Of a stretch of 64,000 bases of DNA, positions 1-10,200 are shown in pieces. The position numbers and the translations under genes were made by a program. The DNA lies in contig CAJVZH010000004.1 in the NCBI GenBank assembly GCA_913020715.1, forward strand, positions 1 to 64,000. The letters are read 5' to 3'. The notes under the pieces were generated by a model. The model did no database searches. It had not been told where the DNA came from and saw only the letters and a list, made by a program, of their open reading frames with translations. Source of the DNA: an uncultured Gammaproteobacteria bacterium (GTDB lineage: Bacteria; Pseudomonadota; Gammaproteobacteria; PS1; Pseudothioglobaceae). The number at the start of each line of letters is the position of its first letter. The first letter of the stretch is position 1.

Positions 1-563
<563 letters not shown>

Positions 564-657
564 AATCTTTGACTTTTTAGAACATTGGCAACACTTATAA
601 ATAAGTGCGCTTTGCGTTCAATTTTTTTAAAAGCTTAATTGCTTTAGTTTTTTATGT

Positions 658-720
658 GCACTTGCACAATATTATTGTACGAGTGCCCACACAAGTTGTT
701 TGATAAATTTTTAAAGAACT
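658..720 (-). promoter_or_regulatory. rRNA leader: boxA-like antiterminator and leader hairpin
   Basis: On the minus strand the leader contains GTTCTTTAAAAATTTATC (about 703-719), which closely resembles the E. coli rrn boxA and following leader (TGCTCTTTAACAATTTATC). It is followed by GTGTGGGCACTCG, also as in E. coli. Bases 658-686 form an inverted repeat (GCACTcGTACAAT / ATTGTGCaAGTGC). By analogy these serve Nus-factor antitermination and pre-16S processing; the function is inferred from similarity only. Confidence 0.75.
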
Positions 721-772
721 ACCGGGTCAAATGAAGTGTTTAAATAACTTATTTGCTCGGTGAAAGCGGGAA

Positions 773-800
773 ATTATACATGCCTAATTCGGCCCGTCAA
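773..800 (-). promoter_or_regulatory. rrn P2 promoter
   Basis: On the minus strand: -35 TTGACG (795-800), a 16-bp spacer, and a perfect -10 TATAAT (773-778). A GC-containing discriminator (TTCCCGC) follows, of the kind seen at growth-rate and ppGpp-controlled rRNA promoters. It lies about 210 bp upstream of the 16S 5' end and just ahead of the boxA leader, the position of E. coli rrn P2. Confidence 0.85.
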
Positions 801-834
801 CCTTTATTTGATTTATTTTCTAAATTAATCCGAA

Positions 835-863
835 AGGTGTGACTTCTCGCTGGGTACACACCT
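835..863. repeat. inverted repeat between rrn P1 and P2
   Basis: AGGTGTG (835-841) and CACACCT (857-863) form perfect 7-bp arms around a 15-nt loop, between the two rRNA promoters. In the P1 transcript it would make a hairpin without a following U-run, so it is not an obvious terminator. It could equally be a protein site. Confidence 0.5.
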
Positions 864-885
864 AATAAAAGTGCGTAAAATCAAC

Positions 886-914
886 ATTATAGACCTTATT
901 TTATCGTTTGTCGA
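886..914 (-). promoter_or_regulatory. rrn P1 promoter
   Basis: On the minus strand: -35 TCGACA (909-914, five of six to consensus), a 17-bp spacer, and -10 TATAAT (886-891). It sits about 113 bp upstream of the P2 promoter, matching the tandem P1/P2 spacing of E. coli rrn operons. The sequence upstream is AT-rich and could act as an UP element; I did not identify FIS sites. Confidence 0.75.
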
Positions 915-1197
915 ATTTGTGTTATTTCTTTCATATCAAGGCCTCAATCCTTGTTTTCTTTGCTAAAACTGCTTTAATTTTGTATTAGTTGACTCCTTGT
1001 TTTTGGCGGCATTGATATTCACTAGCTAATGATGCAGGTATTCCAGTTATCATTCTTTATGTATTCCACTTCTATTTAATGAATTCTGACTCAATTTGAC
1101 GATGTTAGAATGTCGCCACTTCAATTAATTATTTTATTGTTTAATGAAATTACTGCCCACTAGCTTTCAGAAACGCCTTTAAATTCTCTTTCATGGG
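915..1197. other. gene-free AT-rich region upstream of rrn P1
   Basis: No ORF, RNA gene or convincing terminator is visible here. The region is AT-rich, lies between the rRNA promoters (firing left) and the remnant transporter gene (reading right), and may hold activator sites for rrn P1. Confidence 0.5.
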
Positions 1198-1713
1198 CTA
1201 ATAGTTGTTGACACCATTTCTGCAGAAGCTTGCTTTCTTAGCTCGCACTATAAGGCACCGATCATGTTGTTTGCTCTACTAATAGGTTTTGCCTTTAATT
1301 TTCTTTCTAGTGATGAGCGCTGGTTACGCTGTATCCAATGAAACCGGCAATGTGGCTACATTCATTAAGCCCTTCAGAATCCCAATGCTACCGATTGTTG
1401 TTATTGTAATTGCACTACTATTAAAGAGCGATAAAGAATCCGGCACCATCAATAGTAAAGTCTTTCCATGGTTTGCCCTAGCTTTTGCTGTTTCTTAGTA
1501 GTGAATAGCACTGGCTTCATTCCTGACGTTGTCTCGCAATTCCTCTCATCAGTGTCTCAGTGGTTCTTAGTATTCGTTATTGCTGGACTCGGTGTCAGCA
1601 CTTCGCTTAAATCAATGATGGAGCTGGATGGTAAATCGATTACACTTATCGCCTTACAAACCGTCGCTTTATTAGTTATTGCAGTATTGGCCGTTTCAAC
1701 GGACTATATATAA
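1198..1713 (+). pseudogene. decayed YeiH/UPF0324-family putative sulfate exporter
   Basis: Three pieces of one membrane protein lie in different frames. Frame 1 at about 1201-1320 reads like the family's N-terminal part (SSHYKAPIMLFALLIGFAFNFLSS). At about 1312-1498 another frame matches a much later segment (SAGYAVSNETGNVATFIKPF). From about 1489 to 1713 the first frame resumes with the C-terminal part (NSTGFIPDV, IAGLGVSTSLKSM). Roughly 150-170 internal residues are missing, so the gene carries an internal deletion plus at least one frameshift, and no start with a ribosome site remains. Family assignment is from recognised motif order, without a search. It is almost certainly non-functional. 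Confidence 0.75.
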
Positions 1714-1733
1714 AAGAATAAGGCTTACTGGTA

Positions 1734-3074
1734 TTACTTACCAATACAAAAGGAAGAGAATATTTCGCCCAACAAGTCATCGGAAGTAAATTCTCCGGTA
1801 ATGCCGCCTAGTGAAATACTTGCTTGACGTAAATCTTCTGCCACCAGCTCACTGGCGCCAGCTTCCAACTGAGCAATGGCATTTTCTACAAATTCAAAGG
1901 TAATTTCAATCGCCATAATATGGCGCTTCCTAGCCAACACCAGGCCATCGCCCACAGGATGATAGCCAGCGACGTCAGCGAGTGACTGCTTTAGGAGATC
2001 CACGCCCTCTCTCGACTTTGCCGATAAACTGATACTGACACAATCTTCACTATTGTGGCTTTGAGGAGACTCATTCAGCAAATCAATCTTGTTACGAATC
2101 TCGATAATGGGCTTATTGACTACCTCAAACGGCAGTATTGAATGATCGGCCGCGCCGTCTTTGGCGTCAAATACCAATAACACCACGTCGGCATTATCAA
2201 TCTCAGCGTGTGCTCGGCGAATACCCTCCTGCTCCACGACATCTTCAGATTGGTGTAATCCTGCAGTATCTATAATATGTAGCGGCATGCCATTAATATG
2301 AATGGTTTCCTTTAATACGTCTCTGGTGGTGCCAGCGATGGCCGTCACAATTGCGCTCGGGCGCTCGGTTAGCGCATTCAATAAACTCGACTTACCGGCA
2401 TTGGGTTTGCCCGCTATTGCGACGTGAATACCATCTCTTAATAGCGCGCCTTGATTGGCGCATTCTAAAATTTCAGTGAGCTCACAGGCTAAATTTTCTA
2501 ATTTTTCCGACACTTCATGGCTCGCCAGAAAGTCAATCTCCTCATCAGAGAAGTCAATAGTAGCCTCCACAAACACGCGCAAATTAATCATCGCCGTTAA
2601 TAGATGGTTAATCTTATCGGAAAACTCTCCAGAAAGCGATCGGATGGCGCATCGGGCCGATTGGTCAGAGCTCGCCTGAATCAGATCTTGCACCGCCTCT
2701 GCTTGCACTAAATCCATTTTGCCGTTAAGGAATGCTCGCTTAGAGAATTCCCCCGACTCGGCTAAACGCGCACCGAGACTGGTGGCCACTTCAAGCAGCT
2801 GTCGCATCACGCTCATGCCGCCATGCCCTTGCAACTCCAGCACATCTTCGCCGGTGTATGAGTGCGGATTAGGAAAGTAAATAGCCACCCCCTTGTCTAT
2901 CTCAGCGCCATCTCCGTCGTAAAAAGAACCGTAATAAGCGTAGCGTGGCTCTAGGCTTGTTCGCAAGACTTGATTGGCGATATCGGACGCTAGCGGCCCA
3001 GAAATACGCACAACACCAATACCCCCTTGACCGATGGCGGTTGCTAATGCGCAAATTGTTTCAATCTTAACCAT
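1734..3074 (-). CDS. mnmE: tRNA modification GTPase MnmE (TrmE)
   Basis: With MnmG this GTPase installs the aminomethyl/carboxymethylaminomethyl group on U34 of certain tRNAs, using folate and FAD. The sequence shows an N-terminal folate-binding domain (TICALATAIGQGGIGVVRISGP), an inserted G domain with P-loop GKPNAGKS (about residue 218), DTAG (about 266) and NKID (about 326), and the invariant C-terminal FCIGK. The ORF track start is 30 residues too long: the family N-terminus begins at MVKIET, whose ATG overlaps the gshA stop by 8 bp. Length 446 aa is normal. Its partner mnmG lies 45 kb away in this window. It is the downstream gene of a gshA-mnmE pair. Confidence 0.96.
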   Translation of the reverse strand: MVKIETICALATAIGQGGIGVVRISGPLASDIANQVLRTSLEPRYAYYGSFYDGDGAEIDKGVAIYFPNPHSYTGEDVLELQGHGGMSVMRQLLEVATSLGARLAESGEFSKRAFLNGKMDLVQAEAVQDLIQASSDQSARCAIRSLSGEFSDKINHLLTAMINLRVFVEATIDFSDEEIDFLASHEVSEKLENLACELTEILECANQGALLRDGIHVAIAGKPNAGKSSLLNALTERPSAIVTAIAGTTRDVLKETIHINGMPLHIIDTAGLHQSEDVVEQEGIRRAHAEIDNADVVLLVFDAKDGAADHSILPFEVVNKPIIEIRNKIDLLNESPQSHNSEDCVSISLSAKSREGVDLLKQSLADVAGYHPVGDGLVLARKRHIMAIEITFEFVENAIAQLEAGASELVAEDLRQASISLGGITGEFTSDDLLGEIFSSFCIGK

Positions 3075-4623
3075 CGACGGCAAAATACTCAGCAATAAAT
3101 TCGTCAAAAGACTGGCCATCTTGATGCTCAATCTCAACTTGTTGTTTAAGTGAATCCCCAGCAAGCTGACTTAGTTTGGCAAAACTCGCCTTATTCACTA
3201 CTTGTTGACGGTAGTCCTTTTTACTTTGCAGGCTAATCTTGTTAATGGATTGGTAAAAACCATCGCCATCGTCTTTCATCATCTGCAGCAGCATCGCCGA
3301 TGGCGTTAAATCAGCATTAGGCAGCCTTTCGGAGATTACTTGAACAGCCTTCTCATGCTTATCACTTAATAAGACAGCGACGCTTGTAATTTTACCAAGG
3401 ATATCTCGACCCCAATCTTGCAGCGAAATTTCACTGCCTCGTTTTGTCAGTTTCAAGCCAGGCTTGCGACCTTGGTGCGCCACCAAGTGATCATTATTAT
3501 CAATCTCGAACTGTTCGGCCGTTGATATGGCTGGCGAATCTTCTAGTAGACAATAAAGCAAAAATGCCTCTAAGAAGAGAATTTGAGGCTTGTCAATACC
3601 CAAAGGCAATAACGGATTGATATCTAGCGATCTCAATTCAATGTAATTAATGCCATTTTTACTGAGTGCTTCAAGCGGCTTATCAATGCCGTTTAATTTT
3701 GGCTTTGGCCTTATCGAAGCGTAGTACTCATTTTCAATTTGCAGAATATTGGTATTGAGCTGTTGATATTCACCGTCCTTTTTTAAGCCAATAGATTCGT
3801 ACTCTGCGCAACTGGTTTGCATTGCGGCTTGTAGCGAGTGCGTGTAATGACACAAACTGTTATAGTTGGCTTTAACGCCTACCGCATCTTCTTGTGAATT
3901 CTGATAACCAATATCACCCATTCGCAATGATGTTGCATAAGGTAAGTAGAGAGTATTCTCATCAAATTCTTCTAACTTGTGCTGATGATAATCTTTTAAA
4001 AACGACTTACAAGTTGAGGCCGAAGCGCCAAACAAATAAGGAATTGCCCAGCCACAGCGGAGCACGTTTCGAGTCAAGCCCATATAGTGTGTATCGATAA
4101 AACACTGGCCAGCCTCTTCTGGCGAAATAAGCTCTTGGTACGCTTGCCAAAAATCTTCAGAAAATGAGTAATTAAAATGAATACCGGCTATGGTTTGCAT
4201 CACGCTGCCGTACCGATTGGAAAGCCCTTGACGATACGCGGTTTTCATTTTTCCACGATTAGAAGAGCCGTATTGGGCAATGGGTATGTGCGTTTCACCG
4301 CGCACAACACAAGGCATACTTGCTGGCCAATAACGTTGATCCTCGGGAAGGTGGTGATGAACAAAATGCTCGGTATTTCCAAGATCCTCAAGAACCTTAT
4401 CAGCGCTGTCAAAAGGCGGTGTCACTAACTCAATCAACGCTTCACAAAAATCCGTCGTGATTTGTGGGTTGGTTAACGCTGAGCCGTAGGCCTTTGGGTG
4501 TGGCTCTTGTGAAATAGAGCCATCGTCCGAGACGCGCAAACTTTCTTTTTCAATCCCCATTAGGTTTTGAGAAAGCGTGTGTTTTGCCGCCATCAACGAC
4601 TGAATTTTAGCTTCAAGTTCCAA
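3067..4623 (-). CDS. gshA: glutamate-cysteine ligase
   Basis: Catalyses the first, ATP-dependent step of glutathione synthesis, joining glutamate and cysteine in the cytoplasm. The 518-aa protein has the gammaproteobacterial type 1 GshA signature near its N-terminus (GIEKESLRV) and the conserved ITTDFCEALIELVTPP and NYIELRSLDINP segments. The listed start is TTG with no strong Shine-Dalgarno. An ATG ten codons in (4593) is an alternative, but the TTG start gives the usual spacing to the GIEKE motif. The 3' end overlaps mnmE. gshB is not in the window. Confidence 0.95.
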   Translation of the reverse strand: MELEAKIQSLMAAKHTLSQNLMGIEKESLRVSDDGSISQEPHPKAYGSALTNPQITTDFCEALIELVTPPFDSADKVLEDLGNTEHFVHHHLPEDQRYWPASMPCVVRGETHIPIAQYGSSNRGKMKTAYRQGLSNRYGSVMQTIAGIHFNYSFSEDFWQAYQELISPEEAGQCFIDTHYMGLTRNVLRCGWAIPYLFGASASTCKSFLKDYHQHKLEEFDENTLYLPYATSLRMGDIGYQNSQEDAVGVKANYNSLCHYTHSLQAAMQTSCAEYESIGLKKDGEYQQLNTNILQIENEYYASIRPKPKLNGIDKPLEALSKNGINYIELRSLDINPLLPLGIDKPQILFLEAFLLYCLLEDSPAISTAEQFEIDNNDHLVAHQGRKPGLKLTKRGSEISLQDWGRDILGKITSVAVLLSDKHEKAVQVISERLPNADLTPSAMLLQMMKDDGDGFYQSINKISLQSKKDYRQQVVNKASFAKLSQLAGDSLKQQVEIEHQDGQSFDEFIAEYFAVDG

Positions 4624-4723
4624 GCAACAAATTCCAATAGTAAAATGGCTATTTTACCTATGCTAAATAGCAGCAGTGATAAGAGAAACTATCCGTTTAA
4701 GCCCATTCAAGCACTGATTATTG

Positions 4724-5653
4724 ATGACCAAAGAAAACAAAATTGTTAAAGCTGTTGTTGGCATTCTCAGAAATGCGAAAGGTGAAACACTTATCGCCGA
4801 GCGAAGACAAGGGCAGTTTATGGGCGGATTCTGGGAACTTCCAGGTGGAAAAATCGAGCCAGGTGAGAACAACGAAGAAAGCTTGGCGCGGGAATTAAAA
4901 GAAGAATTGGGTATTATAATTTCCGCACCAAAATTGATACACACCATGTGTCATCAGTACCCAGAGAAAACTGTTTATCTATGGATTTATACCATTGATC
5001 ACTTTGATAACGAGGCAAGAGGGGCGGAAGGGCAAAGCATTACTTGGTGTCCAACAGAGAAGCTGAATGACTTCAATTTACTGCCGACAATGAAGGCTAT
5101 TATTCATAAAATATGCTTGCCAGAGTTCTATTGGATTACCCCTGAAAACGAACCTGAAGAAGCCTTGCTCGAACAATTACAAGCCCACATTAATAGCGGC
5201 TCCAAACTGGTTCAGCTTCGAGCCAAAACAATACTTGATGCGTCCTTTGTTGAGGGTTTTTATCAAATCTGTCAAGACGCCAATGTCAAGCTCATTCTCA
5301 ACACACTCCACAAAACTTTTGAAGAGTCTTGTGACGGCTGGCATTTAACCACCCAAGAGCTGTTGTCGTTAGATGATCGACCGTGCGGAACCGACAAATT
5401 ACTTGGCGCTTCAACACACAACTTGACTGAAATCGAGCACGCCGAAACCCTTGATGTCGACTATATTTCTATCGCGCCAGTGGAGCCCACAAAAAGCCAT
5501 CCCGGCAGGGTTTCTCTTGGCTGGGATAAGGCAAAGGAATTAGTGGAAAAAAGCAATTTACCCGCCTATCTTTTAGGTGGAATGAGCTTGCAAAACCTTC
5601 AGGATGCCCACTCGATTAACGCCCAAGGGGTTGCTGGTATTTCTCAGGTTTGA
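4724..5653 (+). CDS. Nudix hydrolase fused to a ThiE-like domain
   Basis: A two-domain protein of 309 aa. Residues 1-130 are a MutT-type Nudix domain with a clean Nudix box at 42-64 (GKIEPGE, then RELKEELGI). MutT members hydrolyse 8-oxo-dGTP. Residues 130-309 resemble thiamine-phosphate synthase (LVQLRAK, LLGASTHN, DYISIAPVEPTKSHPG, LLGGMS). This MutT-ThiE arrangement is known in proteobacteria, and the second domain's activity there is uncertain. The track begins at a TTG; the adjacent ATG (4724) is the better start. It is divergent from gshA, and its last 10 bp overlap convergently with comF. The C-terminus ends slightly early after GVAGI. Confidence 0.88.
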   Translation: MTKENKIVKAVVGILRNAKGETLIAERRQGQFMGGFWELPGGKIEPGENNEESLARELKEELGIIISAPKLIHTMCHQYPEKTVYLWIYTIDHFDNEARGAEGQSITWCPTEKLNDFNLLPTMKAIIHKICLPEFYWITPENEPEEALLEQLQAHINSGSKLVQLRAKTILDASFVEGFYQICQDANVKLILNTLHKTFEESCDGWHLTTQELLSLDDRPCGTDKLLGASTHNLTEIEHAETLDVDYISIAPVEPTKSHPGRVSLGWDKAKELVEKSNLPAYLLGGMSLQNLQDAHSINAQGVAGISQV

Positions 5654-6354
5654 GATTCACTCAACTGCGCCCTAGACAGGGTCAGAACATCGCAACAAAT
5701 AACCGCTGGACTTTGTTTTAGAATTATCTTGGCAAGCTCGTTAAGAGAAGATCCCGAAGTCATCACATCATCAACCAATAATATCCTTTTATGTGCGAGT
5801 GGCTCAGCAAGGCTAAAAGCACCTTTGATTTCCTTTTTTCGCTGAGCCAAAGACAGATCTGTCATTGGTGCAGTTTGCTTAACTCGCTGCACGCTCATGG
5901 TATCAGGCGCGCCCTTTTTATTCAGATCTCTAAGCAACTCAACAACTTGATTGTAGCCCCGCTCTCTTAGGCGTTTTGTATGAAGAGGCATAGGGATAAT
6001 CGCATCGTAATGATGGCCAGAGGCTTGTATCTCATCGATCTTTTTTGTCATTTTCTCAGCAAAGAATTGCGCAACAGAAAGCCGCGCTTCGTATTTCATT
6101 TTTTTAATCAAATACGCAACAACACCCTCGTAATCATAAAGAGTAAAGGCGCGATGAAAACTGGGAGATGTGCGCAAACAATTGCCACAATAATCCAGAG
6201 GCTGATTTAAGGGTAGCGCACAAGACAAACAGCGGTGCTCTTGCACGCCGAATTCATATTCACAAGACTGACAAACCACATGATGCGACGGCTCTGCACA
6301 AACTATGCAGCACTGCTTAGGGTGTAATTTAGCTAGCCTCGCGTAAATACCCAT
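5644..6354 (-). CDS. ComF/GntX-family phosphoribosyltransferase-like protein
   Basis: A 236-aa ComF family protein. The N-terminal 60 residues hold paired cysteines (CCIVC, CQSC, CLSC, CGNC) typical of the zinc-ribbon part. The rest is a type I phosphoribosyltransferase fold with IIPMPLHTKRLRERGYNQ and the PRPP-binding loop ILLVDDVMTSGSS. Members act in DNA uptake (ComF) or gluconate/nutritional DNA use (GntX), but the enzymatic reaction is not established. It overlaps yaaA by 22 bp upstream, implying co-transcription, and overlaps the Nudix gene at its 3' end. Confidence 0.88.
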   Translation of the reverse strand: MGIYARLAKLHPKQCCIVCAEPSHHVVCQSCEYEFGVQEHRCLSCALPLNQPLDYCGNCLRTSPSFHRAFTLYDYEGVVAYLIKKMKYEARLSVAQFFAEKMTKKIDEIQASGHHYDAIIPMPLHTKRLRERGYNQVVELLRDLNKKGAPDTMSVQRVKQTAPMTDLSLAQRKKEIKGAFSLAEPLAHKRILLVDDVMTSGSSLNELAKIILKQSPAVICCDVLTLSRAQLSESQT

Positions 6355-7085
6355 GTTGAACTGTCCGAGAATTCACTCGAAAACTGATAGCCCTCGTCAA
6401 CAAATTCTTTAAGTGCCTCTGGCTCATTTAAGCGATTGCGAATGATGTAATTCACCATCAGGCCTCGAGCGCGTTTAGCAAATATGCCAATGATTTTATA
6501 GATATCGCCTTTTTTCTCTTTAAAGGCGATGTTCAAAATATTCGCTTTTAAAGACTTTTTATCGATTGACTTAAAATATTCATTAGAAGCGAGGTTAACA
6601 ATCAACTCACTTTCATCCTCATTAAGCACTTCACTAACGCCAGTACCCCAAAATTCATAAAGATTTTTACCTTTGTTATTGGCTAGCTTTGTGCCCATCT
6701 CCAGTCGATAAGGCTGAATCAAGTCCAACGGCCTAATGACACCATAGAGCCCAGAGAGCATGCGCACTTTATCTTGGGCAAAGCTCAAATCATCCTCGCT
6801 CAAGCTGGGCGCATCAATGCCATTGTAAACATCACCCTTAAAAGCCAATAATGCTTGTTTGGCGTTTTCAAGGGTGAACGGTGTTTGAAAACTTTGAAAT
6901 CGATCGAAATTGAGTTTTGCAAGCTTCTTGCTCAAAGCCATTAATTTCGCAATTTGAACTTCGTTTTTATCCCTCAAAATAGCAACTAACTCCCTAGATT
7001 CCTCAATTTGGCGCGTTTGAGAAAAAGCCTCACAGCCACATGCTGAGAAATCTTGAGTTTTGGAAGGTGAAATTATTGCTAACAT
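6333..7085 (-). CDS. yaaA: peroxide stress protein YaaA (DUF328)
   Basis: The 250-aa protein begins MLAIISPSKTQDF, the family signature, and carries GLYGVIRPLDLIQPYRLEM and YEFWG. E. coli YaaA limits intracellular iron and DNA damage during hydrogen peroxide stress and binds DNA. The ORF track start adds 16 extra residues; the start at 7085 restores the family N-terminus. It overlaps comF downstream. gltB starts divergently 135 bp away, so the two share a regulatory region. Confidence 0.92.
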   Translation of the reverse strand: MLAIISPSKTQDFSACGCEAFSQTRQIEESRELVAILRDKNEVQIAKLMALSKKLAKLNFDRFQSFQTPFTLENAKQALLAFKGDVYNGIDAPSLSEDDLSFAQDKVRMLSGLYGVIRPLDLIQPYRLEMGTKLANNKGKNLYEFWGTGVSEVLNEDESELIVNLASNEYFKSIDKKSLKANILNIAFKEKKGDIYKIIGIFAKRARGLMVNYIIRNRLNEPEALKEFVDEGYQFSSEFSDSSTWVFTRG

Positions 7086-7178
7086 GATGTGAAAAAATAT
7101 AAATATTCTACCCGAAGATGCCCGCCACAACAAGAGATTTGGACCGCATTTGGCTTTCTGGATGATTTGGTTTTACGA

Positions 7179-7184
7179 TATAAT
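7179..7184 (+). promoter_or_regulatory. candidate -10 element for gltB
   Basis: A perfect TATAAT lies 37 bp upstream of the gltB start codon, in the yaaA-gltB divergent gap. The matching -35 region is poor (TTCTGG at 17 bp), so activation by a regulator is possible. The call rests on the -10 alone. Confidence 0.4.
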
Positions 7185-7220
7185 GGTGAACTATTTTCGA
7201 TCGATCTCAGCAAGACTCCT

Positions 7221-10200
7221 ATGAAAAACAAACAATTATATTTGCCAAAACCAACCGGTCTTTATCATCCAAATAATGAGAAGGAAAATTGCGGTGTTGG
7301 TTTTATTGCTCATGTTAAGAGGCAGTCTTCTCATCAGATCACCCTAGATGCTTTGGAAATGCTCACTCGCATGGATCATCGTGGTGGCTGCGGTTGTGAG
7401 GCCAATACTGGTGATGGCGCCGGCATTTTAACCAATATTCCGCACAGTTTTTTTGCCAAAGAAATCAAATCTCTTTTCGGTGTTGACGTCGAGCAAGGTC
7501 GTTACGGCGTTGGCAATGTTTTCTTGCCACAAGATGACGCTCAAAGAGTGCACTGTATTAAATTGCTTGAAGAGGCCATCGCAACTCAGGGCCAAACACT
7601 GATTGGCTGGCGCGATGTACCCGTTGATGCTGAAAAAGCCGATGTTGGCGATACTGCACGCGATTCACAACCCGTTATCAAGCAGCTCATTATCGCTGCT
7701 ACTGACGATTTAGATGATGACGCTTTCGAGCGCGCACTATTTATTATCAGAAAATCAACCTCGAATGCAATTCGTACAGACGACACTCTATCGCAAGCTC
7801 TGCTGTTCTACGTTTGTTCTCTTTCAACACGTGTCATTATTTATAAAGGCATGTTAATGGGCTCACAAGTCCTGAACTTCTACACAGATTTATCCGATGC
7901 CGGTTACGCCACCTATTTAGCAATGGTGCACTCGCGCTTTTCAACAAACACATTCCCTTCATGGGATCGCGCGCAACCCTGCCGCTTTATGTCGCACAAC
8001 GGTGAGATTAACACGCGTCAAGGCAACTACAACTGGATGAGAGCTCGTGAAGGTGTACTAGAAAGCGACACGCTGGGTGACAACTTGGCTAAAGCGCTAC
8101 CGGTCATTGAAACTGAAGTGTCAGACTCTGGCAGCTTTGACAACGTTCTTGAATTCTTACTGATGAACGGCAGATCCCTACAAGAGGCAGTTTTAATGAT
8201 GGTGCCGGAGGCTTGGGAAAACGACAAAGAAATGAGTGATGAGAAAAAAGCGTTTTACGAGTATTTCTCAAACGTCATGGAGCCATGGGACGGCCCTGCT
8301 TCGATTGCGTTTACCGACGGTCGCTATATCGGCGCCGTACTGGACAGAAATGGTCTGCGCCCGTCACGCTTCTACTTAACACACGATGATCGAGTCATCA
8401 TGGCCAGTGAAGTCGGCGTGGTGGATGTGGCAACGGACAACGTAAAAGAAAAAGGTAGATTACGCCCAGGAAAGATGTTCTTAGTGGATTTCGACAAAGG
8501 CGAACTGGTTGACGATGAAGCCATTAAAACAAGTTTTGCTAGCCAAAACCCATACCAAGATTGGCTCAATGCACAACAAATACATTTATCGGACTTGGAT
8601 TGCGATACTGAAGCGCATGGCTTTGATCCGGATTCGATTGTACATCGCTTGAAAGCATTTGGTTACAGCACGGAAACGTTACAATTCATGCTGTTACCAC
8701 TGGTCTCAGAGCTAAGAGATCCTGTCGGCTCGATGGGCAACGATTCGGCTCTTGCTTGTCTTTCCGACCAATCTCGCATTATTTACGACTACTTTAAGCA
8801 ATTATTTGCCCAGGTTACTAACCCAGCAATCGACTCTATACGTGAAGAAGTGGTCATGTCGCTAAGTTGCTCGATTGGCCCAGAAGGCAATCTACTGCGC
8901 AACAAGGCAGAAAATGCCCACCGCTTAGTTATTGAGCACCCAATCCTCACCAACGAAGAAACGGCAGCGTTGAAACATTGTAATCATCGCGGCTGGACGG
9001 CAAAAACCATTGACATCACTTACGATATCGACGGCAATCACAACTTAAACGACATGCTTGACGACATATGTCAGCAAGGCTCACAAGCGATTAAAGACGG
9101 GCACAGTCTCATTGTATTGTCTGATAGAAATGTCAGTGAGAGTCGTGGCGTTATCAGCGCACTTTTGGCTTCATCTTCTTTGCACAGACACCTTATCGCC
9201 AAGTTTGAGCGAACACAGGTTGGTATTATTTTAGAGACAGGCGAAGCAAGAGAAGTGCATCACTTCTGTTTGCTAGCAGGTTATGGTGTCGATGCAGTCA
9301 ATCCGTATTTAGCTTTTGAAGCACTTTGGCAAGCGCGACGTGACGATTTAATAGACCTCGAAGATGACGATGCCATTGTTGCGGCCTACCGCAAAGGTGT
9401 TGCCAAAGGTATGTTGAAAGTAATGGCCAAAATGGGTATTTCAACACTCGCCTCTTACAAGGGTGCGCAAATTTTTGAAGCTGTCGGCTTAGCGCCTGAA
9501 GTCATGGACAAATGTTTCTTTGAAACTTCCAGTCGAATCAGTGGTGTCGGTTTCAGTGTACTGCAAGAAGAAACCGAAAAACTCCACAAAGATGCTTACC
9601 GCACCAACACGCTTGACAACCGAGGCCAATACCATTGGCGCAGTGGCGGTGAAAAGCACATGTGGGAGCCGCAAACAATTGCCACTCTTCAGAAAGCTGC
9701 ACGAAATAATGATGAGAATGCTTACTGGGATTTTGCCGCAAAATCAAATAATGAAGGCACCCGAAACTGCACGTTGCGTGGATTAATGTCATTCAAACAA
9801 GGCAACCCTATCACCATTGACAAAGTCGAAGAAGCCAAAGAAATTGTCAAACGCTTTGTTACCGGAGCGATGAGTTTTGGCTCTATCTCCGCCGAATCGC
9901 ACGAATCATTGGCGATTGCCATGAACCGTATGGGCGGTAAATCCAATACTGGTGAAGGTGGCGAAGATCCTGCGCGCTGGACGCCTGATGCGAATGGCGA
10001 TTCACGTCGCTCAGCCATTAAACAAGTGGCGTCCGCTCGTTTTGGTGTCACCATCGACTACCTTAACAATGCCGACGAATTGCAAATTAAGGTATCGCAA
10101 GGCGCCAAGCCTGGCGAAGGTGGAGAACTGCCCGGGACAAAGGTTGATGAAGGCATTGCCAAGATACGCTGCTCAACGGCAGGTGTTGGCTTAATTAGTC

